Shown here piece by piece: positions 26,018 through 35,551 of a stretch of DNA of 64,000 nucleotides (position 1 is its first letter; the number at the start of each line of letters is the position of its first letter). The notes beneath the pieces were generated by a model. That model searched no databases and was not told the origin of the DNA. It saw only the letters and a list, made by a program, of their open reading frames with translations. Source of the stretch: VRUB01 sp046758085 (GTDB lineage Bacteria > Pseudomonadota > Gammaproteobacteria > Acidiferrobacterales > SPGG2). The stretch lies in assembly GCA_046758085.1 (NCBI GenBank), contig JBHHZP010000001.1, forward strand, positions 6,847 to 70,846, read 5' to 3'. The position numbers and the translations under genes are program-made.

Positions 26018-27538
26018 CTAAAAGCCGATGAGCTTGTCGCGATCCAGGCAGCGGTACTGAATCGCCTCGGCCAGATGCGTCTGCGCGATGTCGCCCGCGC
26101 CCCCCAGGTCGGCGATCGTGCGCGCGACCTTGAGCACCCGATGATAAGCGCGCGCGCTCAGCCCCAATCGTGCCATCGCCTGCTCGAGGAACGTGCGCGC
26201 CTCCTCATCGAGCGCACATACGGCTTCGATCTGCTTGTTGGTTAGCGCGTAATTCCCACAGCCGCTGCGATCGAGCGCGCGCTCGCGCGCCGCCTGGACC
26301 CGGCGCTGCACTGCGGTCGAGCTCTCCCCACGGCTTTCTTGCCGGCGCAGCAGTTGCTCGCGCGGCACCGCCGGCACCTCCACGTGCATGTCGATGCGAT
26401 CGAGCAACGGCCCCGATACCTTGGAGCGGTAATTGAGCACGCGCTCAGGCGAGCAGTGGCAGCGTCCAGAGCTGTCGCCGAAGTAGCCGCAGGGGCACGG
26501 GTTCATGGCCGCCACGAGCTGAAACCGCGCCGGGAACTCCACGTGCCGTGCCGCACGCGAAATATTTATAGTGCCGGATTCCAGCGGCTCACGCAGGACC
26601 TCCAGCACATGGCGGTTGAACTCCGGCAGCTCGTCGAGGAACAACGCGCCACCGTGCGCCAGCGAGATTTCCCCCGGCCGCGGGTAGCTGCCGCCGCCGA
26701 CCAGCGCCACGGCCGAGGCGGTATGATGCGGTGCCCGAAACGGGCGCCTTTTCCACATCGCAAGCGAGAACCCCTTACCGCCGACGGACTGGATGGCCGC
26801 CGCTTCCAGCGCCTCGTCATCGCTCATTGGCGGCAGGATGCCCGGCAGGCGGCTCGCGAGCATGGTTTTGCCGGTGCCCGGCGGGCCGATCAGCAACAGG
26901 CTGTGACCGCCGGCGGCGGCGATCTCCAGGGCGCGCTTGGCATGGTGCTGACCGACGATGTCGCTCAGGTCTGCGGCTTCCGGCAAGGTGTGCTCGCCCG
27001 GCTGGATCGCGTGTGGGCTGAGCGTGTTGCCGTTGGCTAGATGGGCCGTTACCTCGAGCAGATGGTCCGCGCCCATCACCATGACATCGGCCGCAAGCGC
27101 CGCCTCATCGGCGTTGGCAGCCGGCAGGATCAGCGCGCGGCGTGCTCTGCGCGATTGTAATGCCGCCGCCAGCGCGCCGCGCACGGGACGCAATGCTCCC
27201 GTGAGTGCGAGCTCACCGACGAACTCGAACTTCTCGAGTGCCTTGGCTGGGACTTGGCCGGATGCGGCCAGGACGCCAAGGGCAATAGGCAGGTCGAAAC
27301 GGCCGCCCTCCTTGGGCAGATCGGCCGGTGCGAGATTGATGGTGATGCGCCGCGCGGGAAACTCGAAGCGCGCATTCAGCAACGCGCTGCGAACGCGGTC
27401 TTTGCTTTCCTTAACCGCAGCCTCGGGCAGTCCCACGATCGAAAGGCTCGGCAGGCCATTGGCCAGGTGCACCTCGACAGTGACCTGAAGTGCGTCAATA
27501 CCCACCTGCGCGCGGCTATGTACCACGGCCAGCGTCAT
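26018..27538 (-). CDS. comM: ComM/YifB family AAA+ ATPase
   Basis: A 506-residue Mg-chelatase-like ATPase. In naturally competent gammaproteobacteria ComM is a hexameric helicase that promotes branch migration during transformation. An N-terminal S5-like ChlI domain (about 1-170) precedes the AAA+ core with Walker A GPPGTGKTMLASR and the helicase loop region ELPEFNRHVLEVLREPLE. A C-terminal helical domain ends near IQYRCLDRD. A four-Cys cluster (CPCGYFGDSSGRCHC) is present. With dprA and type IV pilus genes in the same window, natural transformation is plausible (inference). Confidence 0.93.
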   Translation of the reverse strand: MTLAVVHSRAQVGIDALQVTVEVHLANGLPSLSIVGLPEAAVKESKDRVRSALLNARFEFPARRITINLAPADLPKEGGRFDLPIALGVLAASGQVPAKALEKFEFVGELALTGALRPVRGALAAALQSRRARRALILPAANADEAALAADVMVMGADHLLEVTAHLANGNTLSPHAIQPGEHTLPEAADLSDIVGQHHAKRALEIAAAGGHSLLLIGPPGTGKTMLASRLPGILPPMSDDEALEAAAIQSVGGKGFSLAMWKRRPFRAPHHTASAVALVGGGSYPRPGEISLAHGGALFLDELPEFNRHVLEVLREPLESGTINISRAARHVEFPARFQLVAAMNPCPCGYFGDSSGRCHCSPERVLNYRSKVSGPLLDRIDMHVEVPAVPREQLLRRQESRGESSTAVQRRVQAARERALDRSGCGNYALTNKQIEAVCALDEEARTFLEQAMARLGLSARAYHRVLKVARTIADLGGAGDIAQTHLAEAIQYRCLDRDKLIGF

Positions 27539-27574
27539 GGCACCCCCCTAGCGGAAGCCCTCGGGCTTATTGGC

Positions 27575-27817
27575 TTACTGTGATCCGTGCTGCTGTTCCA
27601 GTGCAGCGACCTTTTTTTCCAGCTCCTCCAGCTTCTGGCGCGTGCGCGCGAGCACGGCCTCTTGCACCTCCAGTTCCTCGCGTGTCACGAGGTCGAGACG
27701 TTCGAACGCGGACTGGAGTGCCGCATTCATGTTCTTCCGTACGTCGTGCGTGAGCTGTTGCGGAAGAACACTGCTGATGGCGGCGGAAATCTGATCGAGG
27801 GTTTTCTGGCTCAACAT
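27575..27817 (-). CDS. ubiK: Ubiquinone biosynthesis accessory factor UbiK (BMFP)
   Basis: An 80-residue protein of the membrane-fusogenic BMFP/UbiK family, which supports ubiquinone assembly through the UbiJ-containing complex. It has an N-terminal amphipathic segment (LDQISAAISSVLP) and a C-terminal coiled coil (about 48-78; REELEVQEAVLARTRQKLEELEKK). AAGGACG precedes the ATG. It is expected to be a peripheral inner-membrane trimer. It lies 36 bases upstream of comM, probably in the same transcript. Confidence 0.92.
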   Translation of the reverse strand: MLSQKTLDQISAAISSVLPQQLTHDVRKNMNAALQSAFERLDLVTREELEVQEAVLARTRQKLEELEKKVAALEQQHGSQ

Positions 27818-28172
27818 AGCCGTCGTCCTTGTGCGCGATTATAACAGAACAGTTTTGCACCCGCCCCGTTGCGTTGCGAGCCGACAAGCGCTCGCCGCGC
27901 AACGCACCATTGTAGCGCATGTCACGGTGCCGAAGCGGCCATGTTGGTGCACGCCAAAACTCGCTGCGGCCGGTACGCGAGACAAGCGCTTGTTTTGGCG
28001 GGCATAAATTTTTTGGCACAAGAACTGCAATAGCACTGCATGCGCCGCACTCGTGAGCCTGGCTGCACGGTCCATGGTCGAATGCGGCGTGGAGAGCAGC
28101 AATCCGTCGTAACCCGGGGGCCCCCGGCACGATGGTCGCTGCTGCAGGGTGGCGCAACCAGGAGGCAGGCAG
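27818..28172 (+). promoter_or_regulatory. glnK-amtB control region
   Basis: This 355-base divergent spacer between ubiK and glnK contains a sigma-54 core at 28014-28029. About 100 bases upstream is a degenerate NtrC-like 17-mer (CGCACC-ATTGT-AGCGCA, 27902-27918, three mismatches to TGCACY-N5-GGTGCA). TTGGTGCACGCCAA at 27944-27957 is a near-palindrome. The NtrC site is weak. Confidence 0.4.
28014..28029 (+). promoter_or_regulatory. Sigma-54 (-24/-12) promoter of glnK-amtB
   Basis: TGGCACAAGAACTGCA. It has the full TGGCAC -24 element, and its GG and GC doublets are 12 bases apart, as sigma-54 requires. The -12 element is CTGCA instead of TTGCA, one mismatch. It lies 143 bases before the glnK start, in the place expected for nitrogen-controlled glnK-amtB operons. 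Confidence 0.65.
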
Positions 28173-28511
28173 ATGAAGTTAGTTACGGCAATCATCAAGC
28201 CCTTCAAGCTCGACGATGTGCGCGATGCGCTGTCGACCGTGGGCGTGCGGGGCATAACGGTGACCGAGGTCAAGGGTTTCGGGCGCCAGAAAGGTCACAC
28301 GGAGCTTTATCGCGGTGCCGAGTACGTCGTGGATTTCTTGCCTAAGATCAAGCTCGACATCGCTGTTGACGATGATCTTCTCGACCTGGTGATCGAGGCG
28401 ATTGGCGAGTCAGCCAGGACCGAAAAGATTGGCGACGGCAAGATCTTCGTGCTCGACCTCGAGCAGGCGATACGTATACGCACCGGCGAAACCGGCAAAG
28501 ACGCGTTGTAG
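28173..28511 (+). CDS. glnK: Nitrogen regulatory PII protein GlnK
   Basis: A 112-residue trimeric signal protein that senses ATP/ADP and 2-oxoglutarate and blocks AmtB when unmodified. The T-loop carries the uridylylation tyrosine Y51 in [12 protein letters not shown]. The PII signatures [15 protein letters not shown] and the C-terminal [20 protein letters not shown] are intact. The start at 28173 has AGGAGG at 28160-28165, seven bases away. The pairing with amtB 33 bases downstream favours GlnK over GlnB. Confidence 0.95.
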   Translation: MKLVTAIIKPFKLDDVRDALSTVGVRGITVTEVKGFGRQKGHTELYRGAEYVVDFLPKIKLDIAVDDDLLDLVIEAIGESARTEKIGDGKIFVLDLEQAIRIRTGETGKDAL

Positions 28512-28544
28512 ACGTTAGTCCAACCAGACTGTGGAGATTTGAAC

Positions 28545-29852
28545 ATGATTAAGACACGCGCAAGAGTTCTCACCGCCCTGGTCCTGCTCGCGGCGGGCAC
28601 CTTACCGAGCCTGGTGTCTGCCGACGAAGGGTCGAGCCTGAATTCCGGTGATACCGCGTGGATGCTCACTGCGACAGCACTGGTCCTGTTCATGACCATA
28701 CCTGGGCTCGCCCTGTTCTACGCGGGCATGGTGCGCGCCAAGAACGTGTTATCGGTGATGATGCAGTGTTTCGCCATCGCCTGCTTGATGACAATATTGT
28801 GGGCGTTGTACGGCTACAGCATAGCCTTCGGCGGCGAGGGCGCCTACTGGGGCGGACTGAGCAAAGCGTTTCTGATGGGCGTCAAGGTCGACACATTGAA
28901 CGGCTCGATTCCTGAAACCGTCTTCATGACTTTTCAGATGACCTTTGCCATCATCACGCCCGCGCTGATCGTCGGTGCCTTCGCCGAGCGTATGAAGTTC
29001 TCGGCCATGCTCTGGTTCATGGCTATCTGGCTGACTGTTGTTTATGCGCCTATCGCTCACTGGGTGTGGGGTGAGGGCGGCTGGCTAGGGGACCGGGGTA
29101 TTCTGGATTTCGCAGGCGGCACGGTGGTACATATCAATGCCGGCACAGCTGGTCTTATGGCCGCCCTCGTATTGGGCCCGCGCAAAGGCTATCCGCGAAC
29201 GGCTATGCCGCCGCACAACCTCGGGTTAACGCTGATCGGGGCATCGATGCTGTGGGTCGGCTGGTTCGGGTTCAACGCCGGCAGCGAGCTGGCCGCCGAT
29301 GGCGTCGCCGGGATGGCGATGGCCGTAACGCAGATTGCGACTGCCACGGCTGCGCTGGCGTGGATGTTCTCGGAGTGGGTGAGCCACGGCAAGCCGAGCG
29401 TGCTGGGAATTGCCTCCGGTGCGGTCGCGGGCCTAGTCGCTATTACGCCGGCCTCGGGCTCCGTCGGGCCCATGGGGGCGCTCGTGATCGGCGCGGCCGC
29501 CGGTGTCGGCGCTTTCCTGGCCTCCACCCGCATTAAGCGCGCGCTCGGCTATGATGACTCGCTCGACGTCTTTGGCGTTCACGCCGTCGGCGGAATCATC
29601 GGGGCGTTGTCGACCGGCGTGTTTGCCGCCACCGCACTCGGGGGCGCCGGCTTCGGTGACGGCATCGACGGCATCGCTGCGCAGGTCGGCGTGCAGTTCA
29701 TCGGGGTCATCGCCACCGTTGTCTACACCGGTGTGGTGAGCCTCATCATATTGAAGGGGCTGGATCTGATAATGGGACTGCGCATAACCGAGGAACAGGA
29801 GAGCGAGGGCATCGATCTTGCCCTGCACGACGAAAAGGGATACAACTGGTAG
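28545..29852 (+). CDS. amtB: Ammonium transporter AmtB
   Basis: A 435-residue trimeric inner-membrane channel for ammonium. A signal-like N-terminus is followed by 11 transmembrane helices. Visible family features are ALFYAGMVRAKNVLS, the pore region TFAIITPALIVGAFAERM, and the twin histidines in GTVVHINAGTAGL and FGVHAVGGIIGAL. ATG 28545 with GGAG at 28532-28535 is used rather than TTG 28539. It shares the sigma-54 promoter with glnK and ends at a strong terminator. Confidence 0.96.
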   Translation: MIKTRARVLTALVLLAAGTLPSLVSADEGSSLNSGDTAWMLTATALVLFMTIPGLALFYAGMVRAKNVLSVMMQCFAIACLMTILWALYGYSIAFGGEGAYWGGLSKAFLMGVKVDTLNGSIPETVFMTFQMTFAIITPALIVGAFAERMKFSAMLWFMAIWLTVVYAPIAHWVWGEGGWLGDRGILDFAGGTVVHINAGTAGLMAALVLGPRKGYPRTAMPPHNLGLTLIGASMLWVGWFGFNAGSELAADGVAGMAMAVTQIATATAALAWMFSEWVSHGKPSVLGIASGAVAGLVAITPASGSVGPMGALVIGAAAGVGAFLASTRIKRALGYDDSLDVFGVHAVGGIIGALSTGVFAATALGGAGFGDGIDGIAAQVGVQFIGVIATVVYTGVVSLIILKGLDLIMGLRITEEQESEGIDLALHDEKGYNW

Positions 29853-29876
29853 GAAAATTTACGTGGTTGTTGGATA

Positions 29877-29903
29877 GGCGGGCACCCTAGTGCCCGCCTT
29901 TTT
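29877..29903 (+). terminator. Rho-independent terminator of glnK-amtB
   Basis: A perfect 9-bp stem GGCGGGCAC/GTGCCCGCC with a CCTA loop, followed by five T. It lies 24 bases after the amtB stop. Confidence 0.95.
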
Positions 29904-29940
29904 GTTTACGCGCGCAGCGCCGCCATGCGGTCGCCGGTGT

Positions 29941-31368
29941 CTACATCGCGAGCCCGAGCAAAGGCTGCTTCAGCGGTTTATTGTTGACCAGCACACGACC
30001 ACTAAGGAACGATGCGCTGATCTTGTAGTGCGAGCCAGCCGGGATAAGATGCTTGGTGAAGCTATTTCTTGACAAGTACGAAGGATAGGCCTGGTCAACG
30101 ATCTTGGCCATGACGCTCGGCGTGAGCTGGGCCGCCTCGCGTGGGGTGAGCAGACCCCTCTTCTTATAGACCTCGACATCTTGCCGAATCTGTGGCGCCA
30201 GAATGGCCTTGACCATGCTCGGCGGAATCGAAAGCTTGGCGCTACCCTGCAGCGCGGTCACGAGCAACATGAGGTTTTGCCCAACGTCCACGTTGCTGCC
30301 ATCCAGCACCAGCTTGGCTGTGCCCGTCAGCTCGCCCTCACCGGAGCTGAAGTTCAGGTTGGTGATCTCGATCTCCGGGGCGTTTTTCGACAGCTTGGCA
30401 AAGAGCTTCATGGTTTCGGCGGCCACCATCATCGACGCTTGCTCTTGCGGCAACGCACGCTTGGAAATCTGACTGACCTTTTGCTCGTATTGGCGCAGCG
30501 TCTTGATGTTGAGCTTGCGCACTACAAGCGTCATGTGCCCGGGACCGTATGTGCGTTCACCGACTTTTATGCCTTTGACCCGGTACTTGACGGTTGTACT
30601 AAGGTTCTTGCCCGCGGGCTTTGAGGCGCTGCTAAAACGCAGCCCACTGATTTTGATATCGTCACCGAGCTCGAACTTTCCTATTTGCAGAGTGCTGTTG
30701 CCGAACATCATGCCGCCGGTGCCCGCCCTCGCGTCGGATCGGAAGCTGATCTTCTTGATGGCGACCTTGCCGCTCTTCTCAAGCGACATCATCACGCCCG
30801 GTGAGCGCAGGTCGATATTGATGCTCTGCCCTCCCTGTCTGAGCCGAATACTCCCGGTCAAGCCGCGCCAATTAAAACTACTACCGCCCGACTTCCCCTT
30901 ATTTCGGCTCGCTAAAACGCTAAGCGCGGTGTCGGCATTTCCGTTAAAGCTGACCACCGTATCGGCCTTAATGACGGATCCCTGCTTGATGAATGCCTTG
31001 GCCAAGTCTGAACCGGTACCTTTCTTTGCGACCATACTGACCTGGGTGTTCACGAACGCCAATGCCGGTGTGAGCTGCAGCTCACCTTGCAGTATCCGGC
31101 TGATCGCAATCGGCCCATGTTCGATCTCGCTGGTCAGCCTAAAGCCGAACGGCACGCGCGGCATCTGAATCGTGGTTTCGGAGCTCGAGCTAAGCCAGCC
31201 GCGCTCGTAACGCTTGGTAGTGAATGCGGCGGTGCTGTTGGCGGACATCTGCTGCACCATTTCGGTGTAGGCTTTTTCCATCTGCATGCCGAACCAGAAT
31301 GGCGCGGCGCCCGCAGCCACTACAAGCAGGAGCAAGACAACGCCGAGAGCTATTCCAATCTTTTTCAT
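29941..31368 (-). CDS. DUF945 (YdgA-like) protein
   Basis: A 475-residue protein with one N-terminal transmembrane or signal segment (MKKIGIALGVVLLLLVVAAG). It has the DUF945 layout: FNGNADT-type repeats, ERGWLSSSSETTIQ near residue 60, and a C-terminal half rich in beta strands. It is expected on the periplasmic face of the inner membrane. The function of the family is not settled; in E. coli the relative is YdgA. ATG 31368 is preferred to TTG 31380. It is convergent with amtB. Confidence 0.85.
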   Translation of the reverse strand: MKKIGIALGVVLLLLVVAAGAAPFWFGMQMEKAYTEMVQQMSANSTAAFTTKRYERGWLSSSSETTIQMPRVPFGFRLTSEIEHGPIAISRILQGELQLTPALAFVNTQVSMVAKKGTGSDLAKAFIKQGSVIKADTVVSFNGNADTALSVLASRNKGKSGGSSFNWRGLTGSIRLRQGGQSINIDLRSPGVMMSLEKSGKVAIKKISFRSDARAGTGGMMFGNSTLQIGKFELGDDIKISGLRFSSASKPAGKNLSTTVKYRVKGIKVGERTYGPGHMTLVVRKLNIKTLRQYEQKVSQISKRALPQEQASMMVAAETMKLFAKLSKNAPEIEITNLNFSSGEGELTGTAKLVLDGSNVDVGQNLMLLVTALQGSAKLSIPPSMVKAILAPQIRQDVEVYKKRGLLTPREAAQLTPSVMAKIVDQAYPSYLSRNSFTKHLIPAGSHYKISASFLSGRVLVNNKPLKQPLLGLAM

Positions 31369-31500
31369 GCTTTTCCCCAAGGTGGGTTCAACTCGTGTCT
31401 CCTGGTTAAGTATAGGAAATCTGATGCAAGTTACAGCCCTGGGATGGGCCGGCCGGGCGCAATCTCGCTACCGACCCCTGCCGGGTGAGAACGCGGCGGG

Positions 31501-32352
31501 CTAGCCCACAGCCTCAAGGAAAAATGTGGGGGCCACCATCGCCGCCTTGTGGATCGAGTGATTATAGTAGCGCGTGGGAAACGTCTTCTGCGCGGCCGCG
31601 TGCTCGCGATAGCTGATTCCCGGAATTTTCTTGCACGCCAGGGTGGCGGTCCACCACCCCGAGGGGTAGGTGCACTGCGGGAAATGAAGGCTCGCCACCT
31701 CCGGGAAGCCGGCGGCGGCCATGGCGCTACGCATGTTTTTGATCAGATCGAGGTGGTACAGCGGTGATTCGCTTTGTGCCACTACCACGCCGTGCGCCCC
31801 GAGAGCCTTGAAGCAGCCGGCATAGAATGCCTGTGAGTACAGCCCAGCCGCCGGTCCAACCGGATCGGTGGAGTCGATAATAATGACGTCATAGCTCTCC
31901 GGAGCGGCGCCGGTGACCCATTTGATCCCGTCGGTGAAATGGAAGCGCGCCCGCGAATCATTGTTTGCCTCACACAGTTCGGGGAAAAAACGTTCCGCTA
32001 CGCGGGTGACGCGTTCATCGATCTCGACCATTTCGACGGTTTGCAAGTCCGCATGCCGCAATGCCTCTCTCAGCGTGCCACAGTCACCGCCACCGATCAC
32101 CAGTACCCGTCGTGGTTGCGGGTGCGTGAACAAGGCCGGGTGGACCAACATTTCGTGATAAATGAAGTTGTCGCGGTCGGTAAGCATAACCAGACCATCC
32201 AGTGTCATGAGGGTGCCGAAGAATTCGGTTTCGTAGACTTCAATTAGCTGGTATGGCGTCTGTTCCTCGTACACCTTTTCTTTGAGTTTCATCGAAAACG
32301 CAGACCCCCCCTCGGGACATTCCTCGGTGTACCAGCTGTTATCGATCGTCAT
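31501..32352 (-). CDS. speE: Spermidine synthase
   Basis: A 283-residue aminopropyltransferase that makes spermidine from putrescine and decarboxylated SAM. The motifs are intact: an N-terminal beta domain, YHEMLVHPALFTHPQPRRVL, the nucleotide-binding loop VIGGGDCGTLREAL, and the catalytic Asp region DVIIIDSTDPVGPAAGLY. Length is normal for bacterial SpeE. It is divergent from speA across a 141-base spacer, so the two polyamine genes may be co-controlled. Confidence 0.95.
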   Translation of the reverse strand: MTIDNSWYTEECPEGGSAFSMKLKEKVYEEQTPYQLIEVYETEFFGTLMTLDGLVMLTDRDNFIYHEMLVHPALFTHPQPRRVLVIGGGDCGTLREALRHADLQTVEMVEIDERVTRVAERFFPELCEANNDSRARFHFTDGIKWVTGAAPESYDVIIIDSTDPVGPAAGLYSQAFYAGCFKALGAHGVVVAQSESPLYHLDLIKNMRSAMAAAGFPEVASLHFPQCTYPSGWWTATLACKKIPGISYREHAAAQKTFPTRYYNHSIHKAAMVAPTFFLEAVG

Positions 32353-32386
32353 GACATTTACTCCGCAGATTCAGATGCAATCGGCA

Positions 32387-32486
32387 AGATACAAGATACA
32401 AGTCGCCCCGGGCAAGCAGCGCTTACGTTCCTTTCTTGGTCGTAATATCTCATAATCTGGCATCTTTAATCTTGGATCTTGCATCT
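32387..32486. repeat. Imperfect inverted repeat between speE and speA
   Basis: AGATACAAGATACAAG at 32387-32402 pairs with CTTGGATCTTGCATCT at 32471-32486, 14 of 16 bases, around a 68-base loop. It lies in the shared speE/speA leader. It resembles the dispersed 'caagatacaagatac' elements of environmental genomes rather than a known riboswitch. Confidence 0.7.
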
Positions 32487-32493
32487 GTCTTTC

Positions 32494-34383
32494 ATGAGCG
32501 ACTGGGATATCGACAAGGCACGCCGGCTTTATAACGTAGCCCGCTGGAGTGGCGGATATTTTGACATAAACTCGCACGGCAATCTGGTCGCTCGGCCCAC
32601 CGGGCGCGACGACGGGCCTGAGATCGACCTTTACCTGCTTAACGATGACATCAAGGCACGAGGGCTCACCTTGCCGGCCCTGGTGCGCTTTTCCGGCATC
32701 TTGCATGATCGCGTGCGACAGCTCAACGAGGCTTTCACCCGGGCCATGACGGCTGACGACTACCGCGGCCACTTTAGCCCCGTCTATCCGATCAAGGTAA
32801 ATCAACAACGCAGTGTGATCGCCGAGATCCTGCGTCACGAAAATAACGGCGTCGGCCTTGAAGCGGGCAGCAAGCCGGAGCTGATGGTGGTGCTGGCGCA
32901 GTCGTATTCTCGTGGCGTCATTGTCTGTAATGGTTACAAAGACAGGGAGTACATTCGCCTGGCGCTTATCGGTAAGCAACTGGGTCACGAGGTCTACATT
33001 GTCGTGGAGAAACTTAACGAGCTGGACCTTATCGTGGAGGAGTCGCGCGCACTCGGCGTTGAGCCATTAATCGGGGTGCGCGTGCGATTGGCATCACTCG
33101 GCGCGGGCAAGTGGCAAAATACCGGCGGTGAGAAATCCAAGTTTGGCCTATCGGCAGCCGAGCTGTTGCGTGTTGTGCAACACCTGCGTGACGCGGGCAT
33201 GCTGGACGCGTTGCAAATGATGCACTTTCACATGGGTTCGCAGATACCCAATATCGGACACATACAGGTCGGTATGCGCGAGGCGGCGCGTTACTACGCG
33301 GCACTACGCGAGCTGGGTGTAGCTATTCGGTGCGTTAACGTAGGCGGTGGCCTCGGTGTGGATTATGAGGGGTCCCGTTCCAGAAGCTTTTGCTCCATGA
33401 ATTACAGCGTGCAGGAGTACGCCAATAACATCGTGCACGCACTGTGGGAGATCTGCAGCGCGCACGGCCTGCCACATCCTGACCTCATCTCGGAGTCGGG
33501 TCGGGCAATGACCGCACACCACGCGCTGCTGATCACCAATGTCGTCGATGTGGAACGTTCCCCGCATGCGCAGTTTATGGAGGCGCCGGGACCAGGCGAA
33601 GCCCAGATCATTTGCGACATGTGGGAGGGGCTCCAGAGTCTGGGCGAGCGCGCCCCGATCGAGGTCTACCACGATGCCGTCTACCGGCTGTCCGAGGCGC
33701 AGGCCATGTTCAGTCACGGTGAGCTCACGCTCTCGCAGCGCGCCTGCGCCGAGCAGATCTGCTATGCGACTTTTGAGAAAGTACGTGAGCAGCTGCAGCC
33801 CGCGCTGAAGGCGCACCGCGAGGTCCTTGATGAGTTGAGCGAAAAGCTGGCGGACAAGTACTTTTGCAACTTTTCGTTGTTCCAGTCGATCCCGGATGTA
33901 TGGGCGATCGATCAGATATTTCCCGTCATGCCATTGCACCGCCTTCACGAGCGCCCGACACGGCACGCTGTACTGCGGGACATCACCTGCGATTCGGACG
34001 GTCGCGTGGACCTGTATGTCAACGCTGAAGGCGTGGGGCCGGTTTTGCCTTTGCATGCCGTTGACGGCAAGGCCCCCTATCTATTGGGTATCTTCCTGGT
34101 TGGCGCCTATCAGGAGATACTGGGTGACATGCACAATCTTTTCGGCGATACAGCCTCGGTGCACGTCGAACTGTTAGCGGATGGAGGCTGTCAACTGGAG
34201 CAACCCCTACGTGGAGACGATGTCAGCTCGGTTCTGCGCTACGTGCACTTCCTCCCGGAAGAGTTGCTTGCGGACTATCGCCGAAAAACCGAGCAGGCCT
34301 CGTGGTTGAGCAAGGCAGAAAGACAGACCTGCCTGAGCATCCTGGTGTCGGGCCTGCAGGGCTATACCTATCTGGAAGACTAA
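32494..34383 (+). CDS. speA: Biosynthetic arginine decarboxylase
   Basis: A 629-residue PLP enzyme converting arginine to agmatine for putrescine synthesis. PLP attaches to K101 in FSPVYPIKVNQQRSVI. The alanine-racemase-like barrel shows MMHFHMGSQIPN and NVGGGLGVDYEGS, and the C-terminal beta domain has ISESGRAMTAHHA. The large inserted helical segment typical of SpeA is present. ATG 32494 is preferred to TTG 32479. The route onward (agmatinase or AguA/B) is not in the window. Confidence 0.95.
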   Translation: MSDWDIDKARRLYNVARWSGGYFDINSHGNLVARPTGRDDGPEIDLYLLNDDIKARGLTLPALVRFSGILHDRVRQLNEAFTRAMTADDYRGHFSPVYPIKVNQQRSVIAEILRHENNGVGLEAGSKPELMVVLAQSYSRGVIVCNGYKDREYIRLALIGKQLGHEVYIVVEKLNELDLIVEESRALGVEPLIGVRVRLASLGAGKWQNTGGEKSKFGLSAAELLRVVQHLRDAGMLDALQMMHFHMGSQIPNIGHIQVGMREAARYYAALRELGVAIRCVNVGGGLGVDYEGSRSRSFCSMNYSVQEYANNIVHALWEICSAHGLPHPDLISESGRAMTAHHALLITNVVDVERSPHAQFMEAPGPGEAQIICDMWEGLQSLGERAPIEVYHDAVYRLSEAQAMFSHGELTLSQRACAEQICYATFEKVREQLQPALKAHREVLDELSEKLADKYFCNFSLFQSIPDVWAIDQIFPVMPLHRLHERPTRHAVLRDITCDSDGRVDLYVNAEGVGPVLPLHAVDGKAPYLLGIFLVGAYQEILGDMHNLFGDTASVHVELLADGGCQLEQPLRGDDVSSVLRYVHFLPEELLADYRRKTEQASWLSKAERQTCLSILVSGLQGYTYLED

Positions 34384-34648
34384 TCCGGTTAATACCGCAC
34401 ACTCACCGTGGAGGCCACGATGATCACAGAGCAAACGAATATGCGCACAGTCACGGGCGGCGGCCGACCAGGAATATAAACGATCACGCCATATCCGATT
34501 GCACCACCAGGGTGATACTGTTTGAACATTTTTCTCCGTGCTCTCCTGGCGCTGACCCGGTGCCGTGCGCGGCGCCAACAGCCTGTCACTATGGCCGCGC
34601 TCGAAACAGGCCGACCGCGATCATGCTTACGTAAGCAGGAGTCTCACA
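34384..34648. other. speA-downstream spacer
   Basis: This 265-base gap shows no gene or strong structure. An in-frame TTG at 34565 precedes the next gene, but the extra codons look non-coding. Confidence 0.35.
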
Positions 34649-35551
34649 ATGAAAACAGGCTTCATTGGATTGGGTGCCATGGGCGCCCCCATGGCGGTTA
34701 ACCTCCACAAAGCCGGGCAGCTGCGTGCGGCGTGGAACCGCACACAGGTGACCGCCGCAGCCATAGCCTCCGCGAGCGGACTCGCGCTCGCAGCCGGGCC
34801 CGGCCCGCTCGCCCAGGAGTGTGACCTCATCATAACGAGTGTCTCCGATGATGCGGCGTTGCTGGAGGTCGTCGATGCGTTGGTGCCTGGCATGGCTGCG
34901 GGCAAGATTATGGTAGATACATCGACAGTGAGTTCCACGACCGCACGGGAGGCGGCAGCGCGCCTTGCCTCAGTAAACGCCGCCTTTCTGGATGCGCCGG
35001 TATCGGGCGGCGTGGAAGGTGCACGCCAGGGCAAGCTGGTGATGATGGTCGGCGGCGATGCCGCCGTGCTTGCACGTGCGCGCGCGGTCTTGTCTGCTGT
35101 GGCATCCAAGATCACCCACATCGGACCGGTGGGCAGCGGTCAGGGGGTGAAGGCCGTGAATCAACTGATGGTGGCCGGAATCAACCAGGCGGTGGCGGAA
35201 TCACTCGCATTCGGGCAGGCCCTGGGCTTGCCGATGGACAAGGTGATCGATGTCCTGGGGACCGGCGCGGCATCCAGCTGGTTCCTGGCGCACCGCGGTG
35301 CGAGCATGCTCAATCATGAGTTCGTCCCCGGCTTCAAGGTGGCCCTGCATCACAAGGATCTCTCGATCTGCAAGCACATGGCCGAGTCGTTGGCTGCGCA
35401 GCTGCCGCTTGTTGAGATGACCCTGGTGCATTACAAGCGATTGATGGAGGCAGGATTGGGGGACGCCGACATATCCGCGTTGTTCCACCAGAAAAAATCG
35501 CTTTTCGGTGACGGCAACTCCGCTCAAGGCGTCCTTACCCCTCCCGTTTGA
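34649..35551 (+). CDS. NAD(P)-dependent beta-hydroxyacid dehydrogenase
   Basis: A 300-residue member of the 3-hydroxyisobutyrate dehydrogenase family. The Rossmann start is GFIGLGAMGAPMAVNL (residues 4-19), the substrate loop is DAPVSGGVEGARQGKL, and the catalytic lysine lies in GSGQGVKAVNQLMVAG. The substrate could be 3-hydroxyisobutyrate, tartronate semialdehyde or another short hydroxyacid; sequence alone does not decide. The start has CAGGAG at 34636-34641. Its 3' end overlaps the convergent SPOR gene by 17 bases. Confidence 0.88.
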   Translation: MKTGFIGLGAMGAPMAVNLHKAGQLRAAWNRTQVTAAAIASASGLALAAGPGPLAQECDLIITSVSDDAALLEVVDALVPGMAAGKIMVDTSTVSSTTAREAAARLASVNAAFLDAPVSGGVEGARQGKLVMMVGGDAAVLARARAVLSAVASKITHIGPVGSGQGVKAVNQLMVAGINQAVAESLAFGQALGLPMDKVIDVLGTGAASSWFLAHRGASMLNHEFVPGFKVALHHKDLSICKHMAESLAAQLPLVEMTLVHYKRLMEAGLGDADISALFHQKKSLFGDGNSAQGVLTPPV

